From positions 1 through 64,000 of the forward strand of contig JBNGCR010000006.1 in NCBI GenBank assembly GCA_050045915.1: a stretch of 64,000 nucleotides of DNA, read 5' to 3'. Shown one piece after another: positions 26,202 through 34,400 of this stretch. Under the pieces are notes generated by a model that saw nothing but the letters and a program-made list of their open reading frames with translations, made no database searches and had not been told where the DNA came from. The translations under genes and the position numbers were made by a program. The stretch comes from Limnospira sp050045915 (GTDB taxonomy: Bacteria > Cyanobacteriota > Cyanobacteriia > Cyanobacteriales > Microcoleaceae). The number at the start of each line of letters is the position of its first letter. Position 1 is the first letter of the stretch.

Positions 26202-27056
26202 ATGCTAAATCAAGACACAACCACCCATCGGTTAATTGAAGGAGATGCGAGAAACCTAAGCTTTATCCCCGACGAATCCATTCACTTGGTTCTGACATCA
26301 CCCCCTTACTGGAATCTCAAAAAATACAATACCAATCCCCACCAATTGGGACATATCGACTCCTACGATGAATTTCTGCAAGAATTGACAAAAGTTTGGC
26401 GAGAAGTGTATCGCGTTCTCGTTCCCGGCGGACGATTGGTGTGCGTCGTCGGGGATGTCTGTCTGTCTCGGCGGAAATATGGCAGACATCTGGTGATGCC
26501 GTTACACGCCGATATTTGCGTCGCCTGTCGGAAACTGGGATTTGACAATCTCAATCCGATTATCTGGCATAAAATATCGAATGCGAATTATGAAGTTAAA
26601 AACGGTACAAAGTTTCTCGGAAAACCCTACGAGCCCAACGCAATTATCAAAAATGATATCGAGTTTATTTTGATGCAACGAAAGCCGGGTGGGTATCGAA
26701 AGCCGACGGAGGAACAGCGTCGATTGAGTATGATCGATAAAACCGACTATGAGACGTGGTTTCAACAATTTTGGACAATTCCGGGCGCCTCAACCCGCCA
26801 ACATCCGGCGCCTTTTCCCCTAGAATTGGCTTATCGAATCGTGAGGATGTTTTCGTTTTATGGGGATACGGTTCTCGATCCGTTTTTGGGGACTGGAACG
26901 ACAATGAAAGCTGCCATTCACGCCAACCGCAATAGTATCGGTATTGAAATTGATTCGGAATATTGCGACTTGGCGGCAAATTTGGTTCAGGCAGAAGTTG
27001 GTATTTTTGCCGATACCAAAATTTCCCTTGAAAAAGCCACCAATTTTTCGGCTTGA
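26202..27056 (+). CDS. DNA methyltransferase, N4-cytosine/N6-adenine type
   Basis: A 284-residue methyltransferase of the beta-type order: catalytic motif IV TSPPYW near residue 32 precedes the SAM-binding motif I DPFLGTGTT near residue 231. The N-terminal LIEGDARNLSFIPDESIHLV and C-terminal NRNSIGIEIDSEYCDLA are standard. A TSPPYW motif fits N4-cytosine or N6-adenine amino methylation. No endonuclease gene is adjacent, so it is an orphan or solitary modifier. Recognition sequence cannot be read. Confidence 0.85.
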   Translation: MLNQDTTTHRLIEGDARNLSFIPDESIHLVLTSPPYWNLKKYNTNPHQLGHIDSYDEFLQELTKVWREVYRVLVPGGRLVCVVGDVCLSRRKYGRHLVMPLHADICVACRKLGFDNLNPIIWHKISNANYEVKNGTKFLGKPYEPNAIIKNDIEFILMQRKPGGYRKPTEEQRRLSMIDKTDYETWFQQFWTIPGASTRQHPAPFPLELAYRIVRMFSFYGDTVLDPFLGTGTTMKAAIHANRNSIGIEIDSEYCDLAANLVQAEVGIFADTKISLEKATNFSA

Positions 27057-27180
27057 TGCGGCGGCGAAAAAGTTGGGAATGGGGGTTGACAAAAACTGTG
27101 GAAATGGTAGAATGAGTTTGTCAGGGGCAACTCGCCCATTGACTTGACTTAAAATTCAACACCCCGACAATTAAAGATTG

Positions 27181-27220
27181 CCCTCACCCCCAGCCCCTCT
27201 CCCAATTTTGGGCGAGGGGA
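27181..27220. repeat. CCCTCACCCCCAGCCCCTCTCCCAA-type repeat
   Basis: Imperfect palindrome CCCCTCTCCCAATTTTGGGC followed by GAGGGGA. Two further copies in inverse orientation lie in tandem at 45401-45495. A dispersed repeat often found after genes, possibly acting as a terminator. Confidence 0.65.
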
Positions 27221-27246
27221 GTCAAAACCAAACCGAGGGCTATTAT

Positions 27247-28251
27247 TTAAAAATCGATTTTAACCGATCGCAAAAATTCCGCACTTTCTTCCGGTAAAGA
27301 AGTATTGATAAACATCCCGCTGCCCAGTTCAAAACCGGCGGTGAGGGAGACGCGGGGGATAATGGCGATGTACCAGTGAAAATAATCGGTGCGCTGCTCG
27401 GCGGTGGGGATGGAGCGGATAGTATAGTTAAAATCCGGATTATTTAGACCGAAATAGAGTTGGGAAAGGACGGTTTTTAACGTGATCGCCAAATCCTCGA
27501 TTTCCTCGTCGGTGATTTCGTCGAAGGACGAGGCGTGGCGGCGGGGAAAAATCCAGGTGTGGAAGGGGGAGAGGGCAGCGTAGGGGATGAAGGCGACGAA
27601 ATATTCTCCCTCGTAAATAATGCGATCGCCCGCTTTCAGTTCGTCCTTGAGGGTGCGGCAGAACAGACATCCCCCCGTGTCGTCGTAGTAGCGGACAGCC
27701 TCTTTCGCGCGATCGCGCCACTGGTAGGGGACGATGGGGAGGGCGGCGATTTGGGAGTGGGGATGTTCCAGGGAAGTGCCGGCGCCACGGCCGTGGTTTT
27801 TAAAAATAATGATCGTTTCGACCCGGGGATCGTCCCGCAATTCGGTGTAGCGTTGGCGGTAGATGCGGAGGATGTCGGCGATGTCTTGCGGCGGCATCAA
27901 AGCGGTGGTCAAATCGTGGCGGGGGTGTTCGATGATCACCTCGTGATAGCCGACGCCGGAGAGCGATCGAAAGATGCCGTCGGCTTGGCGGATCCGTTCC
28001 CCGACGTTGGAGAGGGCGGGATATTTGTTGCCCACCACCCGCACCCGCCACCCGCGATCGTCAGCCAGCCGCAGGGTTTCCGCAGAGCCCGTCAGGTCTT
28101 CGTTTCCGGGACAAAAGGGGCAGTCCTGCCGGTATTTGGGCGGACGGGTTCGCTTGCCGTCCGGGGGGGCAAATTCGTGGGGTCGTTTGGCCCGTTCCGT
28201 GGCGATAATTACCCAGTCTCGGGTGACTAAATTTTGTCGCAGTTCAGTCAT
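27247..28251 (-). CDS. galT: galactose-1-phosphate uridylyltransferase
   Basis: A 334-residue HIT-superfamily enzyme of the Leloir pathway, exchanging UMP between UDP-glucose and galactose-1-phosphate. Seen: N-terminal RQNLVTRDWVIIATERAKRP, zinc-site region CPFCPGNE, the active-site HPHSQIAALP (nucleophilic His), and the second HIT half with HTWIFPRRHAS and NYTIRSIP. Length is normal. In cyanobacteria it supplies UDP-galactose for glycolipids or polysaccharide. No gal operon around. Confidence 0.9.
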   Translation of the reverse strand: MTELRQNLVTRDWVIIATERAKRPHEFAPPDGKRTRPPKYRQDCPFCPGNEDLTGSAETLRLADDRGWRVRVVGNKYPALSNVGERIRQADGIFRSLSGVGYHEVIIEHPRHDLTTALMPPQDIADILRIYRQRYTELRDDPRVETIIIFKNHGRGAGTSLEHPHSQIAALPIVPYQWRDRAKEAVRYYDDTGGCLFCRTLKDELKAGDRIIYEGEYFVAFIPYAALSPFHTWIFPRRHASSFDEITDEEIEDLAITLKTVLSQLYFGLNNPDFNYTIRSIPTAEQRTDYFHWYIAIIPRVSLTAGFELGSGMFINTSLPEESAEFLRSVKIDF

Positions 28252-28481
28252 GGGAGTTTCGAGGATGGGATGGGGTGGGCTCGCCCGAATCGAAAAGGTT
28301 GCTCTAGCATACCATTTGAGGCGATCGCAGTCAGAATTTTCACCACTCCAATCACAGAGGACACGGAGAGAGTAGCCTCCTCAATCCTCAATTCTGGGGG
28401 TTCTGAGCCGACAAATTTTCACGAATTATTTCACACTGCTATAGCAACCGACAAGATGCCGAGAATATTCTATGTCCAACC

Positions 28482-28535
28482 GAGTCCACTTGAGTGGACT
28501 TTTGCTATGAGCCTTGAAATTGATTTCAAGGCGGG
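28482..28535 (+). repeat. two-hairpin repeat, copy 4
   Basis: GAGTCCACTTGAGTGGAC then CCTTGAAATTGATTTCAAGG. Differs from copies 1-3 by G for C in the loop of the second hairpin. Confidence 0.85.
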
Positions 28536-28652
28536 TGAGTTCGGAGACAGTTCCTCGGAAAAAAACGGGTTGGATATCCGCACCGCTTGGGAATCAATTC
28601 CCGAGGGCGCAAGCCAGGGGGAATGGGGGCGAAAGCCTTTCGCCCCTACTCG

Positions 28653-28752
28653 NNNNNNNNNNNNNNNNNNNNNNNNNNNNNNNNNNNNNNNNNNNNNNNN
28701 NNNNNNNNNNNNNNNNNNNNNNNNNNNNNNNNNNNNNNNNNNNNNNNNNNNN
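28653..28752. other. assembly gap (100 N)
   Basis: Exactly 100 unknown bases, the usual placeholder for a scaffold gap of unknown size. Both flanks are the same repeat, so the gap is probably a collapsed tandem array rather than missing genes. Confidence 0.95.
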
Positions 28753-28897
28753 TTCCCGAGGGCGCAAGCCAGGGGGAATGGGGGCGAAAGCCTTTCGCCC
28801 CTACTCGCTCAGATGATTGGGGAGGTTGAGGAGGGGATAACCGGATTTGATCAGATATAGCAACCGACAAGATGCCGAGAATATTCTATGTCCAACC

Positions 28898-28951
28898 GAG
28901 TCCACTTGAGTGGACTTTTGCTATGAGCCTTGAAATTGATTTCAAGGCGGG
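28898..28951 (+). repeat. two-hairpin repeat, copy 5
   Basis: Identical to copy 4, part of the second 213-base unit. Confidence 0.85.
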
Positions 28952-29119
28952 TGAGTTCGGAGACAGTTCCTCGGAAAAAAACGGGTTGGATATCCGCACC
29001 GCTTGGGAATCAATTCCCGAGGGCGCAAGCCAGGGGGAATGGGGGCGAAAGCCTTTCGCCCCTACTCGTTCAAATTATCTGAAGATGATGTGTATAACTG
29101 TTATAAACTCTGCAACGAT

Positions 29120-29668
29120 TTAACTTTCATTAACCATCGCATCCCAGAGCGCATCGATGCCATGTCCGATAGATTCCGAGTCCGAGTTGCGATCGAGCCA
29201 TTCGAGGATTTGGTGGCAGACAGCATCAGAGTTTTTACCCCATTGACCCAGAGTCCCAGCAGCGCTTCCTCGCACAAATGAGTCATCATCCCGCAAGGAT
29301 TGCAAGAGTTCAGCAATAACGACTTCTTTTTCTCCCAGCTCGACCCGATATTTTCGTAATCTATCTTCTTCGATACTTTCCGATCGCGCCTTCAGCAGTT
29401 CCAATGCCTGCTCCTGAAAATCCGTTTCCGAGAAACTGCAAAGAACTTGAAACACCTGTTCGCGAACTTTCCGACCCACTCGATCATCCGTTTGAACCTC
29501 CAACTCCACCAACTGCGTTAAAATCTCCTCCCCCGAACGGCTATCCGCACCGTTGAGATTTTGGGGATCTTCCGCCAGAGAGTACCCCGCAAGTAACAGA
29601 TCTCGGTGCAACCATTTTTCGTATCTGTCGCACCACTTTCGTCCGTTTGGCTTCGTTGGTAATTTCAT
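29120..29668 (-). CDS. HEAT-repeat-like protein
   Basis: A 182-residue helical protein. The C-terminal half shows one clear HEAT/PBS-lyase repeat (IAELLQSLRDDDSFVRGSAA followed by GTLGQWG) and flanking helices, and the N-terminal half is a hydrophilic helical region beginning MKLPTKPNGRKWCDRYEKWL. HEAT proteins in cyanobacteria act as protein-binding scaffolds, some in phycobilisome metabolism. I cannot assign a partner. Located directly at the edge of the repeat cluster. Confidence 0.6.
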   Translation of the reverse strand: MKLPTKPNGRKWCDRYEKWLHRDLLLAGYSLAEDPQNLNGADSRSGEEILTQLVELEVQTDDRVGRKVREQVFQVLCSFSETDFQEQALELLKARSESIEEDRLRKYRVELGEKEVVIAELLQSLRDDDSFVRGSAAGTLGQWGKNSDAVCHQILEWLDRNSDSESIGHGIDALWDAMVNES

Positions 29669-30009
29669 CGAGTCTGTCCCATCAAATGAGCGATCGCCCG
29701 CAACCCGCCTCGTCTCGGCCGTTCCACGTCATCTTTCTGGAATGTCGCCGGGACGCGATCGCTGGCGCCTTTTCAAACTATATCCGCAACTTTAACAATT
29801 GCCAATTCTACCACCTGTCCCGTTGTTGGGCTTGGGCCCCAGTCAGAGGCGCTAAAGCGCAACACCGGAAAATGTGCGATCGAATTCAAAAACGAACTTT
29901 TTATTGATCAGTTTTATTTCCCGTTATTCTTCTCGATATACTCTCGCAAAAACGTTGCAAACTTAAAAGTCCCCCTTTCAAAGGGGGATAATGGTGGATT
30001 TTTCTCAAA
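29669..30009. other. intergenic region with terminator-like palindromes
   Basis: Contains GCGCTAAAGCGC (29861-29872) and the hairpin AGTCCCCCTTTCAAAGGGGGA. No gene recognised; short frames here lack any family pattern. Confidence 0.5.
29969..29990. terminator. GTCCCCCTTTCAAAGGGGGAT hairpin
   Basis: A perfect 7-base-pair stem with small loop, 20 bases past the end of the kinase gene on the minus strand. This sequence type is also a dispersed repeat in cyanobacteria; termination activity is plausible. Confidence 0.5.
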
Positions 30010-32061
30010 TCAATCCGAAACCTGCCAAACTTCAATCGTCTTGTCCGGATTGCCGCTGGCCAAAAAGCGCCCGTCCGGAGAAAAAGCGATCGCGTAAATT
30101 CCCGAGGAATGTCCCCGCAAAGTGGCGATCGCATCTCCGGTTTCCATATCCCACAATTTCACCGCGTCGTCATCCCCGCCACTGGCCAAAGTTCGCCCGT
30201 CCGGACTCACCGCCAACGCTTTGACGGACTCCGAATGTCCCCGCAAAGTCGCGATCGCTTCCTTAGTTTTCACCTCCCACAATTTCACCGTGCGATCGTC
30301 GCTGGCAGTGGCGAGGGTTTTTCCGTCCCGGCTGAAGGCGATCGCGTTCACCGTTTTATCGTGGGATAACAGCGTCGAAACCGCTTCCAGGCGCTCCAAA
30401 TCCCACAGTTTGACCGTGTTATCCCCGGCCCCGCTGGCGAGGGTGTTTCCATCCGGAGAAAAGGCGACGGTGAGAACATCCCGTTTGTGTCCTTTAAGGG
30501 TCGTAATCGCCTCGTTAGTTTCCAGATCCCACAGGGTAATCGTGTCATCTTTGGAGGCGCTGGCGAGGGTGTTTCCGTCGGGAGAAAAGGCGAGGCTGAG
30601 AACGTCCCCTTTGTGCCCTTCCAAGGTGGCGATAATTTCCTTTGTTTCCACGTCCCAAAGTTTGATGGTTTTGTCGGAACTACCGCTGGCGATAACTTTC
30701 CCGTCGGGGGAGAAGGCGACGGAATAAACGACGGATTCGTGTCCGGGTAAGGTGGCGAGGTGTTCAAAAGTTTCCATATTCCACAGCCGCACGGTGCGAT
30801 CGCTGCTACCGCTGGCGAGGATTTTGCCGTCGGGACTCGCCGCCACCGTCATCACCCGGGAACCGTGTCCCGCCAGGGTTTCCCCCAACCGCGCCTGATT
30901 CCACGCCACGGCGGGGGCCAGCCAATTCGTCCCCGCCGGCGAGAAACGCTTCAGCAGCCAACTGCCGCCGAATCCCAACAGCAATAATGCCACCCCCGCG
31001 ATCGCGATTTTTTTGAACGGTTGGCGGCGGGGTGACACCATAAACGGCGGTGCGGCGGGAGAGACGGCGGGGAGGGGGTGGGGGGAGGAGTTGAGGTCCC
31101 CCAAAACGGCGGCGGCGCTGGAATAGCGATTTTCGAGATCTTTTTGCAGGAGGCGATCGAGAATTTGCCCCAATTCCGGACTGACGGGGGTTTTGAGATA
31201 GTCCCGCCAGTGCGTCGTCCAGCCGTAACCCTGTTCGGTCCACAATTCAAAGGGATCGGTTCCTGTCAGCAGGTAAAAGCAGGTGACACCTAAACTGTAG
31301 AGGTCGCTGCCGGGACACGCTTCGCCGCCGCGCATCTGTTCCAAAGCCGCGTAACCGTCGGAACCGACTCGGGTTCCTTGGCTATTGATTATTACGGTTT
31401 CTGAGAGTTGTTTGGAGACGCCGAAATCGATCAAAACCAGATCGCCGATTGTCGCGGTTTGGGTGGCGGTGCGATCTTGAATTAAAGTGTTTGAGTTAGC
31501 CGTGGCGGTGTGACGGTCGCGCAGCGGTTGCGGCAGGCGATCGCGGTGGATGATATTCTCGGGTTTGATATCCCGGTGGATGATGTCGTGGCTGTGGATG
31601 AAGTCGAGGACCAGAAGCAGGTTTGACAGCAGTTGGCGGACTTGCACTTCGTTCCAAAGTCCCCGTTTTTCCACCCATGCGGCGAGGTTTTCTCCCTCGA
31701 TGTACTGCTGCACCAAATACAGGCTGTTATCCTCCTCGAAATAGCCGTAAAGTGCTGGGATTTGCGGGTTTCCGTCCAGTTGTCGCAGTCGTTTGGCTTC
31801 CGACTCGAACAGGTCGGCGGCTTTTTGCAGGGCCCAATTTCCCTTGGCGTCGGCGACCAGTTGTTTGACGACGCAACGGCGGTTGAGGTTGTCGGTGTCT
31901 TCGGCCAAATAGGTGCGGCTGAACCCGCCTTTTCCGAGGGGTTTGAGGATGCGGTACCGTCCCCGCAGTAGGGGAAGCAGGGGGGTGTTGCAGGTCTGAC
32001 AGGATTCGATCCCGTCCGGGTTGATGGGGTGGGGGCAGTTGGGGTTGAGGCAGCAAGTCAT
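30010..32061 (-). CDS. Ser/Thr protein kinase with seven WD40 repeats
   Basis: The start at 32061 is preferred because the family begins with a Cys-rich segment (CCLNPNCPHP ... CQTCNTPL) right after Met. The 683-residue protein has: that zinc-ribbon-like head (residues 1-28), a Hanks-type kinase domain (about 35-310: GKGGFSRTYLAED, VVKQL, IHRDIKPENI, LIDFGVSK), one transmembrane helix (about 350-370), and seven WD40 repeats forming a beta-propeller to the end. All catalytic residues are present. This architecture is typical of filamentous cyanobacteria; it senses an external or periplasmic signal through the propeller and phosphorylates unknown targets. Confidence 0.9.
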   Translation of the reverse strand: MTCCLNPNCPHPINPDGIESCQTCNTPLLPLLRGRYRILKPLGKGGFSRTYLAEDTDNLNRRCVVKQLVADAKGNWALQKAADLFESEAKRLRQLDGNPQIPALYGYFEEDNSLYLVQQYIEGENLAAWVEKRGLWNEVQVRQLLSNLLLVLDFIHSHDIIHRDIKPENIIHRDRLPQPLRDRHTATANSNTLIQDRTATQTATIGDLVLIDFGVSKQLSETVIINSQGTRVGSDGYAALEQMRGGEACPGSDLYSLGVTCFYLLTGTDPFELWTEQGYGWTTHWRDYLKTPVSPELGQILDRLLQKDLENRYSSAAAVLGDLNSSPHPLPAVSPAAPPFMVSPRRQPFKKIAIAGVALLLLGFGGSWLLKRFSPAGTNWLAPAVAWNQARLGETLAGHGSRVMTVAASPDGKILASGSSDRTVRLWNMETFEHLATLPGHESVVYSVAFSPDGKVIASGSSDKTIKLWDVETKEIIATLEGHKGDVLSLAFSPDGNTLASASKDDTITLWDLETNEAITTLKGHKRDVLTVAFSPDGNTLASGAGDNTVKLWDLERLEAVSTLLSHDKTVNAIAFSRDGKTLATASDDRTVKLWEVKTKEAIATLRGHSESVKALAVSPDGRTLASGGDDDAVKLWDMETGDAIATLRGHSSGIYAIAFSPDGRFLASGNPDKTIEVWQVSD

Positions 32062-32294
32062 CGTGATAAGTGCGCTTCGCGGATCGCTCGTTCGGGACAT
32101 TGTGTCCATTTTGCCTCAAATTTTCGGATTGTGAGGCGGGCGGCGATCGGAGTGCCGCCATTTTCTCGAATCCGTCGGAATATAGCAGTGTGAAGTCATT
32201 CTGAAAAATATCTAGCCCCCAAACCCTCAATTCTGGGAGTTCTTAGCCGAAAGATTTTTACTCATCATTTCACCGCTATATAAGGGTAGTTTAA

Positions 32295-33338
32295 TTATAG
32301 CGAAAAGCCGTGAATCTGGATCGATCGCCGCACCGCCGCGATCGCCGGATTCAACTCCCAACCCCGCCATTCGGGGTCGTTCTGATAAGCCTGCTGTTCT
32401 TGTTCGATCATTTTGACATCTTCTTCGACGAGCCCATCGAGGAGTTTTTGGGCGGAACCGAAGAGGCGATTTTTGACGAACCGCCGAAAGGGGACGGGCA
32501 GTTTGTGCAGCCTCCGGAAGGCGTGCAGGGACGTAAAATGGATCAAATAGGCGCGGGTTTCCGTCAAGCTGACCGGACAGAGTAAACAGTAAATTTTGAA
32601 GTCTTTACCGAGGGTGGAAACCCAGTGGGGATAGATATAGCTGACGGTGAGGGTTTCCGGGTGCAGCCGCCGCAGGGCGGGAAAAAAGAGTTGGGAGATC
32701 GACCAAATTTTATCGATTTTATAATAGCTTTGGGCGTTGTAACGGACATCGACCCGATCGCCCGTTTCCACAATATTCTCCAGTTTGGCATCCGTCCAAG
32801 CCTGCCAGTCCCGATGTAAATGTCCGTGGTACATATCCATCAGATTTTCGACCAAAAATGAATAGTGCGATCGCACCCGAATCGTCGAGACGGTGGCGAT
32901 AAAATTGAGGTGTTCCCATTCAGGAATTTTCATCGGTTCGATATCCGGTTTTTTCTCTCCCGGAAACAGCCAGATAAACCCGTCTACTTCCCGCACCGGA
33001 TAGGTTTTGATTTGACAATTGGGCAGTTTTTGATTATCCTGTAAATAAGGAACAAAAACACAATTGCCGCCGCGATCAAACCGCCACCCGTGATAGACGC
33101 ATTCGAGACTGTCCGCGATCGCACTCCCGTGGCTGAGTTTGACCTGGCGGTGGGGACAGCGATCTTCGAGGGCGTTAATTTTCCCCCGGCTATCCCGAAA
33201 TAAGACGATGGGTTGATTCCACAAAACGACACCGACGGGACGGGTTTTAACCTCTTCGCTGCGGGCGACGACATACCAGCGATGGGGGTCGATTCCCAAT
33301 TGTCGGATATCGGCGGTTTCTTTAGATATTTCGGCCAT
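32295..33338 (-). CDS. Rieske-type oxygenase (PAO/ring-hydroxylating family)
   Basis: Start at 33338 (MAEISKETADIRQLGIDP) is chosen over an upstream ATG that would overlap the regulatory region. The 347-residue protein has a Rieske [2Fe-2S] domain (CPHRQVKLSHGS and CVYHGWRFD) and a C-terminal catalytic part with the mononuclear iron ligands in NLMDMYHGHLH. This is the layout of pheophorbide a oxygenase-like and related cyanobacterial oxygenases. The substrate is unknown. No transmembrane tail is obvious. Separate from the photosynthetic Rieske protein at 36836. Confidence 0.8.
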   Translation of the reverse strand: MAEISKETADIRQLGIDPHRWYVVARSEEVKTRPVGVVLWNQPIVLFRDSRGKINALEDRCPHRQVKLSHGSAIADSLECVYHGWRFDRGGNCVFVPYLQDNQKLPNCQIKTYPVREVDGFIWLFPGEKKPDIEPMKIPEWEHLNFIATVSTIRVRSHYSFLVENLMDMYHGHLHRDWQAWTDAKLENIVETGDRVDVRYNAQSYYKIDKIWSISQLFFPALRRLHPETLTVSYIYPHWVSTLGKDFKIYCLLCPVSLTETRAYLIHFTSLHAFRRLHKLPVPFRRFVKNRLFGSAQKLLDGLVEEDVKMIEQEQQAYQNDPEWRGWELNPAIAAVRRSIQIHGFSL

Positions 33339-33438
33339 GCGATCGCTTCTCAATTCTCAGCTTTTGATCTTAGCCGAATGGGGGCGATCGGTGTCAACTT
33401 TATTTTTCCGGAAAATCCGAAATCCTCATCCGTTAACC

Positions 33439-33741
33439 TGTAAAGTCGAACTTAAATTAAATCAATTTCAATTAATTTCCGAAATTCAATCCGTCGATCA
33501 TTTGAAAAGTGCTTTGACAGAGATTATCTGCATATTGGTCAAAAAAGATCCGCGATCGCGGGTCAAACTTGAAACCGTAAGCCTCAATTTTTATCATTAT
33601 TATCAACAACTGATTCGATCAGTCATGAAAACTTTATGTCCCGGCATGAAATTACTCGATCTACTTCGGGATATTCCAGATATTCAGATTGAAAAAGAAA
33701 AGAACAGTTGGCTGATTAGCCTGAATGAAAATTTTAAATGA
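33439..33741 (+). pseudogene. OST-HTH-like small reading frame, possibly partial
   Basis: The frame contains VSLNFYHYYQQLIRSVMKTL followed by CPGMKLLDLLRDIPDIQIEK, which has the look of an OST-HTH (LOTUS) domain: two helices, then KLxxLLxxxPDxxI. It has no convincing start: the ATG at 33337 lies inside the divergent oxygenase gene start. OST-HTH domains normally follow a NYN nuclease domain. I read a possible C-terminal remnant, with low certainty; the left boundary given is only where the family-like reading begins. Confidence 0.4.
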
Positions 33742-33799
33742 TCCCGTTAGCGTGTTACGCCCAGGAAACAAGGCATTGAAACATTTGAAGGGTCGTCGT

Positions 33800-34120
33800 T
33801 TAGTCTAAATTGGAATCTTTGGATTCTTGTTCCCCCTCAAATAAAGATTGGGCGCACAGCCCCAGCAAGTCCGAATCGATAATGCGGTAATAGCGACAGA
33901 CGCCCACGCGGCGACAGGCCACCACCCCCGCCGATCGCAACAATTGCAGGTGTTTGGAAACGTTGGCTTGGTGGAGTCCGGTGCGCCGACAAATTTCCTT
34001 GACGTTGCACTCCCGGCGACAAATTGCCGCCAGAATTTGCAGCCGACTCGGTTCGCTCAAAATTTTGAAGCGATCGGCTAAAATTTCAAAGTCGTCGGTG
34101 GAAGTGGTGGTTTTTTCCAT
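33800..34120 (-). CDS. ArsR-family repressor, SqrR/SuoR-like
   Basis: A 106-residue winged-helix regulator: FKILSEPSRLQILAAICRRE (helices 1-2), recognition helix TGLHQANVSKHLQLLRSAG, wing RRVGVCRYYRI. It has six cysteines (residues 34, 38, 44, 69, 75, 89). ArsR proteins next to sqr genes sense (per)sulfide or metalloids through thiols and release the promoter. It lies on the same strand as sqr, 280 bases downstream of its end, and its likely target is the ACTA-N2-TAGT palindrome. Which cysteines react is not readable. Confidence 0.85.
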   Translation of the reverse strand: MEKTTTSTDDFEILADRFKILSEPSRLQILAAICRRECNVKEICRRTGLHQANVSKHLQLLRSAGVVACRRVGVCRYYRIIDSDLLGLCAQSLFEGEQESKDSNLD

Positions 34121-34400
34121 TGGGCGATCCGCAAAGCGTACCTATGGCGGGGGGATTGGCAAATTTTGATATCAGACCCGGTTATTTGACCGCATAATAT
34201 AGCAACGAGCGCTCACGTGGTTACAGTTGAAATGGGGTCAGAAATTTTCAAACCCTTATAGAAAAGCCGTTTCAGTTTCCGACTCCCTAATACCGACTGC
34301 CGAGGACCGCGCGCAGCGCTATATCCCCAATCCTATGGGAGAGGATTTTGGCTATTAGCTGGGGAATTAATTCCCCAGCGATTCCTGCTACGAGATCCGA
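34121..34400. other. intergenic between arsR-like and sqr genes
   Basis: 280 bases with part of the palindromic module GATATCAGACCCGGTTAT (34169-34186), TATAGCAACG, and a GCTGGGGAATTAATTCCCCAGC perfect palindrome (34358-34379). No gene recognised. No ACTA-N2-TAGT site found here. Confidence 0.6.

Larger units (their letters stand above)
28252..29119. repeat. 868-base repeat cluster around a scaffold gap
   Basis: No real gene. A 213-base unit (28440-28652) recurs without visible change at 28856-29068. It is built from the modules TATAGCAACCG, CTATGTCCAACC, the two-hairpin core, a GTTGGATATCCGCACC string, the GGGAATCAATTCCC module and GGGGGCGAAAGCCTTTCGCC. A third partial copy begins right after the N-run. 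The apparent ORFs crossing this region contain the N-run and are artefacts. Confidence 0.9.

Noticed and set aside
28234..28860. Open frames crossing the N-run (up to 208 codons)
   Set aside because: They include 33 unknown residues and are translations of the dispersed repeats.
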